Of a stretch of DNA of 64,000 bases, positions 1 to 9,224 are shown in pieces. The translations under genes were made by a program, and so were the position numbers. Each line of letters starts with the position of its first letter. The first letter of the stretch is position 1. The stretch spans positions 62,001-126,000 of the forward strand of contig NZ_NHSJ01000038.1 of assembly GCF_002937075.1 (NCBI RefSeq), in the 5' to 3' direction. Source of the stretch: Rhodoblastus sphagnicola (GTDB lineage Bacteria > Pseudomonadota > Alphaproteobacteria > Rhizobiales > Beijerinckiaceae). Below the pieces are notes generated by a model that was given only the letters and a program-made list of their open reading frames with translations, did no database searches and was not told the origin of the DNA.

Positions 1-38
1 TTTTCGCGGATCGCGTAGCGATCTCACGAAAACCGTAT
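1..38. repeat. Palindromic intergenic repeat, copy 1
   Basis: This is an imperfect hairpin. TTTTCG at 1-6 pairs with CGAAAA at 27-32, and GATCGC at 9-14 pairs with GCGATC at 18-23, around a 3-nt loop. It is followed by CCGTAT. A 38-nt relative with seven differences lies at 15146-15183 and keeps the stems, including one two-sided base-pair change. It lies just downstream of the ugd stop and may be cut by the window edge. Confidence 0.6.
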
Positions 39-50
39 GAAGCCGGCGCG

Positions 51-1217
51 TCAATCGGATTCGAACAGATCCCGCGTGTAGATCTTGTGCGGGACATCGG
101 CCAGGGCCGGGCTTCTCCGGTTGCACAGGATCAGGTCGGCTTCCTGCTTGAAGGCGTCGAGGTCGCGGATGACGCGGGAGCGGAAGAATTCCTCCTGCTT
201 CAGCATGGGCTCGTAAATGACCACCTCGATGCCCTTGCCCTTGATCCGCTTCATGATGCCCTGGATGCTGGAACTGCGGAAATTGTCCGAGCCCGCTTTC
301 ATGATCAGGCGATAGACCCCGACAACCGTCGGATTGCGGCGGACGATGTCCTCGGCGATGAAATCCTTGCGCATGGTGTTGGAATCGACGATGGCGCGGA
401 TCAGCGTCTGCGGCACTTCGCTGTAATTGGCCAGAAGCTGCTTGGTGTCCTTGGGCAGGCAGTAGCCGCCATAGCCGAACGAGGGATTGTTGTAATGACC
501 GCCGATGCGCGGATCGAGGCAGACGCCGTCGATGATCTGCCGCGTGTCGAGCTTGCGCATCATGGCGTAGGTGTCGAGTTCGTTGAAATAGGACACGCGC
601 ATGGCCAAAAAAGTGTTGGCGAACAGTTTGATCGCCTCGGCCTCGTCGGGATCGGTCAGGATGATGGAAACGTCCTGCTTCTCCGCGCACGCCTTCAGCA
701 TTTGCGCGAAGGCGTTGGCGCGTTCCGACCTCTCGCCGACCACGATGCGCGAGGGATGGAGATTGTCGTAAAGGGCGCGGCCCTCCCGGAGGAATTCCGG
801 GGAAAAGACGATGTTGTCGGTCTGGAACTGCTCGCGCATGCGCCGGGTGAAGCCGACGGGAATGGTGGATTTGATGACGATGAGCGCGGTCGGATTGACG
901 GCGCGCACGTCCTGGATCGCCGATTCGACGGTGGACGTGTCGAAATAATTGGTCGCGGGGTCGTAGTCGGTCGGCGTCGCGACAATGACGTAATCGGCGC
1001 CGGCGAAGGCGTCTCGCGGGTCGAGCGTGGCGGAGAGATCGAGGGTCTTTTCGTTGAGCCAATGTTGCAGTTCGGCATCGACGAAGGGCGCCTGCCGCGC
1101 CGCCAGCATGTTAACCTTTTCAGGAGAAATATCGCGCACGACGACGCGATGGCTTTGCGCCAACAACACGGCGTTCGACAATCCGACATAGCCCATGCCG
1201 GCGACTGCGATTTTCAT
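51..1217 (-). CDS. ugd: UDP-glucose 6-dehydrogenase
   Basis: It oxidises UDP-glucose to UDP-glucuronate with two NAD+, supplying an acidic sugar for capsule or exopolysaccharide. The product is 388 residues. The N-terminus has a Rossmann dinucleotide motif ([12 protein letters not shown]). The middle has the conserved [19 protein letters not shown] segment. The catalytic cysteine sits in [14 protein letters not shown] near residue 250. Length and sequence resemble the compact enterobacterial Ugd rather than the roughly 435-residue TuaD-type enzyme common in alphaproteobacteria. The ATG at 1217 was chosen because the Rossmann strand begins there; an upstream in-frame extension is arginine-rich and unlike the family. 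It is divergent from the glycosyltransferase cluster at 1407, which fits a precursor-supply role. A close nucleotide-sugar dehydrogenase specificity cannot be fully excluded. Confidence 0.92.
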   Translation of the reverse strand: MKIAVAGMGYVGLSNAVLLAQSHRVVVRDISPEKVNMLAARQAPFVDAELQHWLNEKTLDLSATLDPRDAFAGADYVIVATPTDYDPATNYFDTSTVESAIQDVRAVNPTALIVIKSTIPVGFTRRMREQFQTDNIVFSPEFLREGRALYDNLHPSRIVVGERSERANAFAQMLKACAEKQDVSIILTDPDEAEAIKLFANTFLAMRVSYFNELDTYAMMRKLDTRQIIDGVCLDPRIGGHYNNPSFGYGGYCLPKDTKQLLANYSEVPQTLIRAIVDSNTMRKDFIAEDIVRRNPTVVGVYRLIMKAGSDNFRSSSIQGIMKRIKGKGIEVVIYEPMLKQEEFFRSRVIRDLDAFKQEADLILCNRRSPALADVPHKIYTRDLFESD

Positions 1218-1406
1218 GCGGTTCTCCAAACCCCGGCGAGGCGGTCGCGACGGCGCCTCGCGCCGCGCTGATATCCTATGGGAACGCGTCCCGCGCAAGG
1301 CGCGTTTTTCGCGACCGCGCGCCCTCACCTGAGCGAAAGGCTATGACGCCGTTGAGTCCCAAGCTATAAGCAAAGCTCACGAAAAGTTAACTGATGGTAA
1401 CGACGC
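1218..1406. promoter_or_regulatory. Divergent control region ugd / glycan cluster
   Basis: This 189-nt gap separates ugd (minus strand) from the 1416-residue glycan enzyme (plus strand), so it must carry promoters for both directions. The right half (about 1350-1400) is less GC-rich than its surroundings. No convincing -35/-10 pair or operator palindrome was identified by eye. Confidence 0.4.
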
Positions 1407-4400
1407 ATGGCTTCCGTCGAGGACACTCTGCCGCGCTGGTTCACGCCGACATCGTCCGTCGCGGGCGCCTTCCACGAGATCGACGACCATTACGGCCTCG
1501 TCGGCTGGGTGATGGACCGCGACAATGTCGATCGTCCGTTCACCGTGGAGATTGTCGCCAAGTCGCATGTCGCGCCCAATGTCACGCCCAATGTCCTGGC
1601 CCGCGCGCGGACGCGGTTCCTGCGCAACGATCTGTCCGAGGTCGCCGGACGGGCGCCGCGCTGCGGGTTTTGCATCGACTGGGAGGATTTCGACGCCGAC
1701 CTGATCCGCTCGTGCCTTGAAAGGGAGGGCGTCAACGACTTTCAGATCCTCGTTCCCGAACTCGGCAAGACCCTGGCCCGGTTCTCGACCAGCCGCGATC
1801 TCAACGCGTTCAAGCTGACGGATATTTTCAGGCATCTGAACGGCGCCGGCGCCCCGAGCGGGATCCAGACGCTCGACCCCGCCGCGCAATTGTTTTTCGC
1901 CTCGGAAACGCGGATCACGACGCCGGAAATCGAACTCGACCTCATCAATCGCCTTGGTTTTGCGGAATTCCTCTGTTCGTCCGGCCTGTTCGACGCCAGC
2001 GCCTATTGCACGCAGATTGGCGCCGAATTTTCCGATCCCGCGCAGCTCGTGCAGCATTATCTGGAAAAAGGCGAAGCGCTCGGCCTCAAGCCCAATCCCT
2101 ATTTCGATCCCGTCTGGCACAGGCGCAAATATCTCGGCGACGCGCGCGACGTGAGCGCGCTGCGCCATTATGTCGAACAAGGCGAACGCGCCGGCCAAAA
2201 ACCCTGCCCCGTGTTCGAACCGGCCTGGTATGCGCAAGCCTATGGCCTCGACCGGACGCGGCAGTCGGCGCTGGGCCATTATCTCCGGCACAGGGACAAG
2301 AACGTCTTCAATCCCAACCCTTATTTCGACATAGCTTATTATCTCGACGCCAATCCCGACATTCGCGACGCCGCGATCGACGGGTTCTCGCACTGGCTCG
2401 GCTGGGGGCTGTTCGAGGGGCGCGGCGGATCGCCGCTGTTTCGCGCCGAATATGTCTGGCGACGCTATCTCGGCGGCAAGCGCGAGCTGAACGCCTTCGA
2501 ACTGTTCATGGATCTCGGCCAGGACCTCGGCTGGGAGCCGGCGCCGGGCGCCAGCGAGAAAAGCCTCCATGCGCTGATCGCCGAAAATTGCGCGCCCGGC
2601 CCGCTGTTCGAGGACAAGCGGCCACTGGCGCGCCGCCCCGCCAACGCGCCGAAAATCGTCGCCTTCTATCTGCCGCAGTTTCACGCCATCGCCGAAAACG
2701 ACGCATGGTGGGGGGCGGGCTTCACGGAATGGCGCAACCTTCCGCGCGGCCTGCCGCGCTACCAGGGCCACATCCAGCCGCGCATCCCGCGCGATCTCGG
2801 CTTTTATTCGCTGGAGGGCTCGGATGTGCTGCGCCGGCAGGTCGAACTGGCGCGGGAATTCGGCATTACCGGGTTTTGCTTTTATTATTACAATTTCAAC
2901 GGCAAGCGCCTGCTGGAGCGGCCGCTCGAGACCTTGCTGGACCAGAAGGACATCGACTTCCCGTTCTGCCTGATCTGGGCCAACGAGAACTGGAGCCGGC
3001 GCTGGGACGGGTCCGAAAACGAAATCCTGATGCGCCAGGATTATCGCGACGAGGACATGCCCGCCCTGGTCGCCGATCTGGCGCGGCACATGAAAGACCC
3101 GCGCTACATGCGCACGGCCGATGGACGCCCGCTGTTCTTTCTTTACCGCGCCGATGTCGTGCCCGATCCCGTCGCGACCGTCGCGGCGTGGAAAAAGCAG
3201 TTCAAGATCCACGGCCTCGATCCGGTCATCGCCATGGCGCAGAGCTTTGGCGCGCACGATCCGCGCGCGTTCGGCTTCGACGGCGCCATCGAATTCCCGC
3301 CGCACAAGCTCGGCGGCCATATCCCCAACATCAACCACCGCATCGAAATATTCGATCCCGATTTTTCCGGCGCGATCCGCGCCTATTCCGGCGTGGTCCA
3401 GGAATCGCGCAAGGCGATGATCAATGACTTCCCCTTGATCAAGACCGCCTTTCCCAACTGGGACAATGACGCGCGCCGCCAGGGCAAGGGCATGTCCTTC
3501 GCCGGTTCGTCGCCGAGCGCCTTCCAGGACTGGCTGGCCGACCTGCTCGTCAACGCCGGAAAACAGCGCTTTTTCGACGAATCGCTGGTTTTCATCAACG
3601 CCTGGAACGAATGGTGCGAGGGCGCCTATCTCGAACCCGACGTGCATTTCGGCTACGCCTATCTCAACGCGGTCGCCCGGGCGCTGGAGCGACTCGCCGG
3701 CAGCGGACTGCGCCGCCTCGTCCTGATCGGGCATGACGCCTTTGCCTCCGGCGCGCAGCATCTCCTGATCGGCATAGGCCAGACCTGCCTGCGCGACTTC
3801 GGCATCGAAACCGAATTCGTTCTGATCGGCGACGGCGCGATGGTCGAGCGCTACCGGGCCGTGGCGCCAACCTTCGTCGGCGCCGAGCATTGCGATAGGC
3901 ATGGCGATCCTTGGCCCGCGATCTCGGCCCATCTGCGCGCCCTGCGCCAGCGCGGCTTTCGCCATGCGCTCACCAATACGGTCGTCACCGGCGGCGTCGG
4001 GCCGCTGCTCGACGACTTCGGCTATGCCTGGTGCGCGCTGATCCACGAATTGCCGAACCTGATCTCGACCGGCGGCCATGAAGCCGCCTATCGCAAGATT
4101 CTCGACGGCGCGCGTCCGGCGGTCTATCCGAATTCCTTCGTCAAGGATCGGCTCGACGCGGCGTTCGGGCCCGCCGTTCATGCGGCGGAAATCCGGCCAC
4201 AGGGGCTCTACAACCCTCCGCGACGCGACGGCGGCGCCGCGCTGCGCGCCCGACTGGGGCTCGGCGCCGACGACAGGCTGGTGATCAACGCCGGCCACGC
4301 CGACCTGCGCAAGGGAATCGATCTGTTCGTCGCCATCGCCGACCAGACGGCGCGGCTGGCGGACCATGTGCATTTCCTCTGGCTGGGGGACATTCACCCC

Positions 4401-5657
4401 GACCTGGAGCCCTGGCTCAAGCTTGACATTTCGCAGCGCGGCCTGAAGACCCTGCACTTCGAGCCCTTCACCCCCGATGTCGGCGCCACTTTCGACGCCG
4501 CCGACCTGTTCCTGCTGACCTCACGCGAGGATCCGTTCCCCTCGGTCGTGCTGGAGTCCCTGTCCGTCGGCCTGCCCGTCGCCGCCTTCGCGGATTCGGG
4601 CGGCCATTGCGAACTGATCGCGTCCGATCCCCGGCTCGGGGTGCTGCTGCCCTTCGCAGATGTCAAGAAGAGCGTCGAAATCCTCCCCGAACTGTTCAAG
4701 GATGAAAAGCTGCTTGCGCCCGAGGCGGCGGCGTTCCGCCGCGCTTTCATCGCCGAAAGATTCGACTTCCCCAGCTATTGCGCCGATCTTCTCCGCTTCG
4801 TCGAGCCGTCGCACCGGACGGTGTCCGTGATCGTGCCCAATTACAATTACGCTGAATATCTCGAACAGCGTCTGAACGCGATTTTCGGGCAAAGCTATCC
4901 GGTGCTGGAGATCATTGTGCTCGACGACGCCAGCACGGACGACAGCATCGCGGTCGCGCGGGCGACGGCCGAGACGGCGCGACGCGCCATCCGCATCGTC
5001 CCGCGCGCGCAAAATTCCGGCAATGTGTTCCGGCAGTGGAAGGCCGGCCTCGATCTGGCGAAGGGCGAATTCGTCTGGATCGCTGAAGCGGACGACAGCA
5101 GCGATCCCGAATTCCTCGGCGCGATGGTCGCGCGTCTGGCCGCCGCGCCCGAAGCCGGACTCTGCTTTTGCGATTCCCGCGCCATCGGACCCGACGGGGC
5201 CCTCATCTATGACGATTACAAGGGCTATTATCGCGAGATGGGCGACACCGGCCTGGACGCGGACGGCAGCTTTTCGGCGGACGACTTCCTGCGCCGCTTT
5301 CTCAGCCTGCGCAATCTCATCCTGAACGCCAGCGCGGTGGTGTGGCGAAAGGACGCGCTCGCCGACGTGTTCGCCCGCCTTGGCGACGAAGCCTTTTACC
5401 TCCAATGCGCGGGCGACTGGCGCATCTATATTGAATATTGCGCGACCTCCCGCCCGGTCCTTTACTCAAGTCAGGTCTTGAATCTTCATCGGCGGCATGA
5501 TCAAAGTGTAACGCATGCGTTGGATCGCAACATACACTACAATGAAATCGTTTACGCTCAGGACCGCGCGCTGGACGCCGCAAGGGCGCCGGCCGAATTT
5601 CGCGATAAAATTCTGCGCTGGAGACGAGACTTACGCGAATCGTGGCGACTGGAATGA
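1407..5657 (+). CDS. Multidomain glycan enzyme: WbsX-like + GT4 + GT2
   Basis: This 1416-residue cytoplasmic protein probably builds a surface polysaccharide. An N-terminal domain of about 130 residues is followed by four degenerate repeats of about 50 residues with NPYFD/FEPAWY cores (about 190-400). A WbsX (glycoside-hydrolase-99-like) domain covers about 414-765, with VAFYLPQFH, WANENWSRRWDG and AWNEWCEGAYLEPD. A GT4-type domain follows (about 770-1130, with TSREDPFPSVVLESLSVGLP), then a GT2 domain (about 1139-1400, with SVIVPNYNYAEYL and an acidic EADDSSDPEF stretch in the DXD position). WbsX domains occur in O-antigen and rhamnan loci, where their activity is poorly defined. Acceptor and donor sugars cannot be read from sequence. 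The ATG at 1407 is the first start after the divergent gap. It heads a plus-strand series of glycan genes. Confidence 0.85.
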   Translation: MASVEDTLPRWFTPTSSVAGAFHEIDDHYGLVGWVMDRDNVDRPFTVEIVAKSHVAPNVTPNVLARARTRFLRNDLSEVAGRAPRCGFCIDWEDFDADLIRSCLEREGVNDFQILVPELGKTLARFSTSRDLNAFKLTDIFRHLNGAGAPSGIQTLDPAAQLFFASETRITTPEIELDLINRLGFAEFLCSSGLFDASAYCTQIGAEFSDPAQLVQHYLEKGEALGLKPNPYFDPVWHRRKYLGDARDVSALRHYVEQGERAGQKPCPVFEPAWYAQAYGLDRTRQSALGHYLRHRDKNVFNPNPYFDIAYYLDANPDIRDAAIDGFSHWLGWGLFEGRGGSPLFRAEYVWRRYLGGKRELNAFELFMDLGQDLGWEPAPGASEKSLHALIAENCAPGPLFEDKRPLARRPANAPKIVAFYLPQFHAIAENDAWWGAGFTEWRNLPRGLPRYQGHIQPRIPRDLGFYSLEGSDVLRRQVELAREFGITGFCFYYYNFNGKRLLERPLETLLDQKDIDFPFCLIWANENWSRRWDGSENEILMRQDYRDEDMPALVADLARHMKDPRYMRTADGRPLFFLYRADVVPDPVATVAAWKKQFKIHGLDPVIAMAQSFGAHDPRAFGFDGAIEFPPHKLGGHIPNINHRIEIFDPDFSGAIRAYSGVVQESRKAMINDFPLIKTAFPNWDNDARRQGKGMSFAGSSPSAFQDWLADLLVNAGKQRFFDESLVFINAWNEWCEGAYLEPDVHFGYAYLNAVARALERLAGSGLRRLVLIGHDAFASGAQHLLIGIGQTCLRDFGIETEFVLIGDGAMVERYRAVAPTFVGAEHCDRHGDPWPAISAHLRALRQRGFRHALTNTVVTGGVGPLLDDFGYAWCALIHELPNLISTGGHEAAYRKILDGARPAVYPNSFVKDRLDAAFGPAVHAAEIRPQGLYNPPRRDGGAALRARLGLGADDRLVINAGHADLRKGIDLFVAIADQTARLADHVHFLWLGDIHPDLEPWLKLDISQRGLKTLHFEPFTPDVGATFDAADLFLLTSREDPFPSVVLESLSVGLPVAAFADSGGHCELIASDPRLGVLLPFADVKKSVEILPELFKDEKLLAPEAAAFRRAFIAERFDFPSYCADLLRFVEPSHRTVSVIVPNYNYAEYLEQRLNAIFGQSYPVLEIIVLDDASTDDSIAVARATAETARRAIRIVPRAQNSGNVFRQWKAGLDLAKGEFVWIAEADDSSDPEFLGAMVARLAAAPEAGLCFCDSRAIGPDGALIYDDYKGYYREMGDTGLDADGSFSADDFLRRFLSLRNLILNASAVVWRKDALADVFARLGDEAFYLQCAGDWRIYIEYCATSRPVLYSSQVLNLHRRHDQSVTHALDRNIHYNEIVYAQDRALDAARAPAEFRDKILRWRRDLRESWRLE

Positions 5658-5848
5658 CCCTCGACGGACGCGATGAGCGTCATGATTGAACCAGCTTAAT
5701 TACACAAGTCTTGGTTGCAAGCGGCTGATCAGGGATTCCCGCCCCTTTTCGGAACCCCGCGCGAGCAGCTATAACGCTGCTTCACACACTCATGAAGTTG
5801 TAAAGACAGGGCGTGGATCGGAAGCGTCCGGCGGCCCGAAGGACAAAG

Positions 5849-6973
5849 ATGAAGATATTCCTGCTTGGAGCCACCCCCAGCTTTGAACTCGCCGACACGC
5901 TGGCTTTGCGCGACCGTCTGGCGCTGACGGGCGGCAATACGGGCAACCAGATCATCGCCCACGGCCTGCTCAAGCCGCTGGCCGTGGACGCCCTCGACTG
6001 GTCCCACGCCAAGGGCCCGGCCTATGTTCAGCAAAACTTCGACCATATCCTCATCGCGGCGGCCAATTTTCTCCACACGGGGTTCGATTTCGGGGGGATG
6101 GCGCGTTTCATCGAGCAAACCACGCTGCCTGTCGCCATTGTGGGCCTGGGCGCCCAATCCAACACCTACAACCCCAAAATAGACCTCCATCCGGGAACGC
6201 GGCGCTTCGTCAAGGTGATCGCGGAACGCTGCGTGAAAATCGGCGTGCGCGGAGCCTTCACCGCCGAGGTGCTGGCGGACATGGGCGTCGACAACGTCCA
6301 GGTCGTCGGCTGCCCCTCCTATTACATGAACGGTTCCGACGGCGTCGAAATCAGGACGGTCGCTTTCGACGACGCGACGCGGGTGGCGGTGAACGGCTCG
6401 CGCGATGTCGTGCGCCATTCCTTCGACCAGGATAAAATGCTGTCGGCGCTGCATGGCCTGATGGCCGAGGCGCTGCGTTACGACGCGCTGTTCGTCGCGC
6501 AGACCGAAGCCGAGGAAATCACCATCGCCGACCATCCAGGATCGCCCCAGGCCCAGGCCGCCGCCGATCGCCTGGTCGATTTCTACCGCCCCAGCAACCT
6601 CGACATGGACGGATTGCGCGATTGGGCGCTGCGGCGCAGCCGCGTGTTCTGGTCCGTCGACAACTGGCTCGACGCGATGCGTCAGGTCGATTTCGTCGTC
6701 GGCACGCGCTTTCACGGGGCGATCGCCGCCCTGAGCGTGGGCACGCCGGCCTTCGTCCTGTGTCATGACACCCGCACGATGGAAATGTGCGAATTTTTGG
6801 GGCTGCCGCATGGCGACATCCGCGCGCTCGACAAAATCGACTTTGCCGCGCTGCACGCCGGCTGCGATTTTGCGGCCTTCCGGGCGCGCCAGCGACAATT
6901 GACCTGGGATTACGCGCGCTTTCTCGACGAAAACGGGCTGAAGCACCATTTCGCGCGCGTCCCCGCGGCCTGA
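5849..6973 (+). CDS. Polysaccharide pyruvyl transferase family protein
   Basis: This 374-residue protein belongs to the CsaB/polysaccharide pyruvyl transferase superfamily, which typically transfers pyruvate from phosphoenolpyruvate onto a sugar as a ketal. Seen in sequence: an N-terminal KIFLLGATPSFELAD strand, a GNTGNQIIAHGLL segment near residue 30, VAIVGLGAQSNTYNP near 105, VRGAFTAEVLADMGV near 140, and the family-typical GTRFHGAIAALSVGTPAFVL near 285. The start is the ATG at 5849, preceded by GGAC; an upstream in-frame ATG at 5813 would add only an arginine-rich tail. It lies 190 nt after the multidomain enzyme and before a secreted WbsX/GH99-like protein, so it probably decorates the same polymer. 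Substrate unknown. Confidence 0.82.
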   Translation: MKIFLLGATPSFELADTLALRDRLALTGGNTGNQIIAHGLLKPLAVDALDWSHAKGPAYVQQNFDHILIAAANFLHTGFDFGGMARFIEQTTLPVAIVGLGAQSNTYNPKIDLHPGTRRFVKVIAERCVKIGVRGAFTAEVLADMGVDNVQVVGCPSYYMNGSDGVEIRTVAFDDATRVAVNGSRDVVRHSFDQDKMLSALHGLMAEALRYDALFVAQTEAEEITIADHPGSPQAQAAADRLVDFYRPSNLDMDGLRDWALRRSRVFWSVDNWLDAMRQVDFVVGTRFHGAIAALSVGTPAFVLCHDTRTMEMCEFLGLPHGDIRALDKIDFAALHAGCDFAAFRARQRQLTWDYARFLDENGLKHHFARVPAA

Positions 6974-6983
6974 GCGGCCTCCC

Positions 6984-8141
6984 GTGCCCGCGCGCCGCCC
7001 GTTCGCCCCGCTCCTGCTGGCCCCGCTCCTGCTGGCCCTGATCCTGACCGGCCTCGCGGTGCAGGCGCGGGCGGAGGCGGTCAACGCCTGCGCCATCCGT
7101 TGGGACGCGTGGTACAGCAATGACGCGGGCGATCCCGGCCATGACACGGCGATCACGCTCGGCAATCCCAAATATCGCCAGTCCGCGCCGCTGCACGCCG
7201 CGTTCGACGCGGACGGAAGCATCAGCTGGCGTCCGACGCAAGCGAGTTTCGACGCCGAAATCGAGGCCGCGCACAGGGCCGGGCTGTGCTGGGCCTATCT
7301 CGCCTACGGCGCCGACGCGATCGTCGACTTGCGCCTGCCGATGATGAGGGGCCTGGCCTTCCATCGCGCCTCCGCGCTCAAGAATCTGGTTCCCTATGCG
7401 CTGATCGCCACGACCTCGACCATAGGCTCCGCCCGCGACGTCGCGTCCGCCGGGCGCGCGATCGCCAGGTTGATGGGAGAGGCCAACTACAAGACCGTCG
7501 AACTCAACGGCGCCCGCCGTCCCCTGCTGTTCCTGTTCTATGACGCGCATGACGTCGCCAGCGCTTTTGGCGGCGACCTCGCCCTGGCGCGGCGGGCGCT
7601 GGACACCCTGCGACACCTGGCCCGCGACCAGGGCTCCGGCGATCCCTATATCGTGGTGCTGGCGTCGCCGGCCGGCCTCGCGGAATCTTTGCGGCGCGCG
7701 CTCGGCGCCGACGCGATCTCGGAATATGTCGCGGGGCGGCGAACCGGCAAACCCGAGAGCTGGGCGGCGTTCGCGCCGTCCATCGAGGACGACTGGCGCG
7801 CTTATGCGGCCGCGACGCAGGCGCAGGCGGTCCCCCTGCTGCGCAGCGGCGCCGACATCCGCGCCCGCTGCGAGCGGCCGCCCCGGTGGGAGCGCCGTTT
7901 CAAGCCCGGCGATGCCTGCGGCAATTACGTCGAAAAGCCCGATCTCGATCAGCTCAAGGCCGAATTTTTGCACGCGCGGGACTGGATCTTGAGGCCGGAG
8001 GCGAAAAACCCCGCGCGGCTGCTGCTGATCTATTCCTGGTCGGAATGCGACGAGAGCGGAAATTGCCTGATGCCGACCCTGGGCGACCCGACCGGCCAAA
8101 AGTTGAAGGCGATCGGCGCCGCGCTTGGCGGCGGCCGGTGA
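6984..8141 (+). CDS. Secreted protein with weak WbsX/GH99 resemblance
   Basis: This is a 385-residue predicted exported protein. A GTG start at 6984, 10 nt after the pyruvyl transferase stop, gives an N-terminus with basic residues, a leucine/alanine-rich core and a likely signal peptidase site near AQARAEA (about residues 26-32). Two conserved-looking blocks, WDAWYSNDAGDPGHDTA and LIYSWSECDESGNCLMP, recall the WYxN and NEW-type blocks of WbsX/GH99-like barrels, but the match is distant and made by eye. It may be a periplasmic glycan hydrolase or modifying enzyme acting on the polymer made by its neighbours. No catalytic residues are assigned with confidence. Confidence 0.5.
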   Translation: MPARRPFAPLLLAPLLLALILTGLAVQARAEAVNACAIRWDAWYSNDAGDPGHDTAITLGNPKYRQSAPLHAAFDADGSISWRPTQASFDAEIEAAHRAGLCWAYLAYGADAIVDLRLPMMRGLAFHRASALKNLVPYALIATTSTIGSARDVASAGRAIARLMGEANYKTVELNGARRPLLFLFYDAHDVASAFGGDLALARRALDTLRHLARDQGSGDPYIVVLASPAGLAESLRRALGADAISEYVAGRRTGKPESWAAFAPSIEDDWRAYAAATQAQAVPLLRSGADIRARCERPPRWERRFKPGDACGNYVEKPDLDQLKAEFLHARDWILRPEAKNPARLLLIYSWSECDESGNCLMPTLGDPTGQKLKAIGAALGGGR

Positions 8142-8179
8142 TAAACCTCGATCACGCCACATTTGAAGGAAATCCGGCC

Positions 8180-8989
8180 ATGCCCAAGGTCGCCGCGCTG
8201 ATGATCCAGAAGGACGAGGTCGATCTGCTGGAACCCTGGATCCTCTATCATGGCGACCTGTTCGGCTATGACAATCTCTACATCTGGGACAATGGCTCGG
8301 CTGATCCGCGCATCGCCGACCTGATCGAGAAATGGTCCGACCGCGGCGTGCGCTTTTTCGATGGCGCCCGCCGGCCCGAGCGCTATCGCGACAAGGGTCG
8401 GCTGTTGGGCGATCAGATCGGGAACCTGGAGCGTTTCGCCTATTACGATTTCTTTTTGCCGCTCGATTGCGACGAATTCATCGCCTTGAAGGCGATTGAC
8501 GGCGTCATCGAGACCCGTCGCGAAAAAATCCTGGCGGCGTTCGACGCGCTCGACCCAGACGCGGATCTGTTCGCCGTCGATTACAACCATCCCAACAGCC
8601 TGGGCGTCCGCAACCGGTTTTTCGGCTGGGAGTTCAACAAGAAATTCGTGCGCAACAACGCCTTCGTCTCCATGGACCACGGCGGACACACCATTGTCAC
8701 CAAGAGCGCGAAACCGGCGACGCCATCCCCTTTCGCCTATATTCATTTCTATTATCGTCCGTTCGCCCACATGCGCGAGAATTCCAGGGCGAAGCTGATT
8801 CTTCAGCCCGAAATCCTCGAACTGCCGGAGGCGGCGCTGCGGCAGAACCGGCTGGGCCGCTATCTGGTCATGGACGAGGCGGAATATCTGGCCGAATTCG
8901 TCGCGATGGAAGCCAAGGTCCGGGCCTACCAGGCGCCCGATCTTGAAGCCTTCTTTCACCGATTTGGACGCAAGCTGCCGTTTTGCTGA
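8180..8989 (+). CDS. Glycosyltransferase family 2/92-like protein
   Basis: This 269-residue protein is of the type annotated glycosyl transferase family 92 or Glyco_tranf_2_4. It starts with KVAALMIQKDEVDLLEPWILYH, the typical opening in which a polypeptide chain meets distant acceptors. LYIWDNGSADP lies near residue 35. The metal-binding acidic motif is LDCDEFIAL near residue 97, and IHFYYRPFAHM is near 190. The ATG at 8180 has a well spaced GAAGGA; a GTG at 8138 overlapping the previous stop is an alternative that would add 14 residues. It is likely to add a sugar in the local polysaccharide pathway. Specificity unknown. Confidence 0.75.
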   Translation: MPKVAALMIQKDEVDLLEPWILYHGDLFGYDNLYIWDNGSADPRIADLIEKWSDRGVRFFDGARRPERYRDKGRLLGDQIGNLERFAYYDFFLPLDCDEFIALKAIDGVIETRREKILAAFDALDPDADLFAVDYNHPNSLGVRNRFFGWEFNKKFVRNNAFVSMDHGGHTIVTKSAKPATPSPFAYIHFYYRPFAHMRENSRAKLILQPEILELPEAALRQNRLGRYLVMDEAEYLAEFVAMEAKVRAYQAPDLEAFFHRFGRKLPFC

Positions 8990-9224
8990 CAAGCGAATGC
9001 CGGTTCGCGTCAAGAAGATGCGCAAGAGACAAAAACGAGAGCCCCGAACCGACCTCCCGCCGGGATGCCCGCATGATCAGGCGAAATGTGCTACAATTAC
9101 AATTGGACAATCGGGGGCGAATGCTTAAGCTCGGCCCCGTCGCCGACTGTAAAGGGAGCGGATCGCCAGAAAGAGTCGGTTTGGGCGCGTGTAGTTCGTA
9201 TCCTCGCATGAATGCGCCTTGGCG
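8990..9224. other. Intergenic gap with possible promoter
   Basis: This 235-nt gap has no credible gene. It includes an AT-rich patch at about 9088-9112 with TACAAT at 9092-9097 and TTGGAC at 9103-9108, which could form part of a promoter for the coupled genes downstream. The assignment is weak. Confidence 0.3.

Noticed and set aside
1377-4457. Long minus-strand open frame of about 1026 codons opposite the glycan fusion gene
   Set aside because: It is a shadow frame of a GC-rich gene: no domain motifs, Arg/Gly/Ala-heavy composition, and the plus strand has clear WbsX and GT motifs.
8990-9224. Small genes in the gap before the GT4 gene
   Set aside because: Short frames of 60-80 codons without ribosome sites or recognisable composition.
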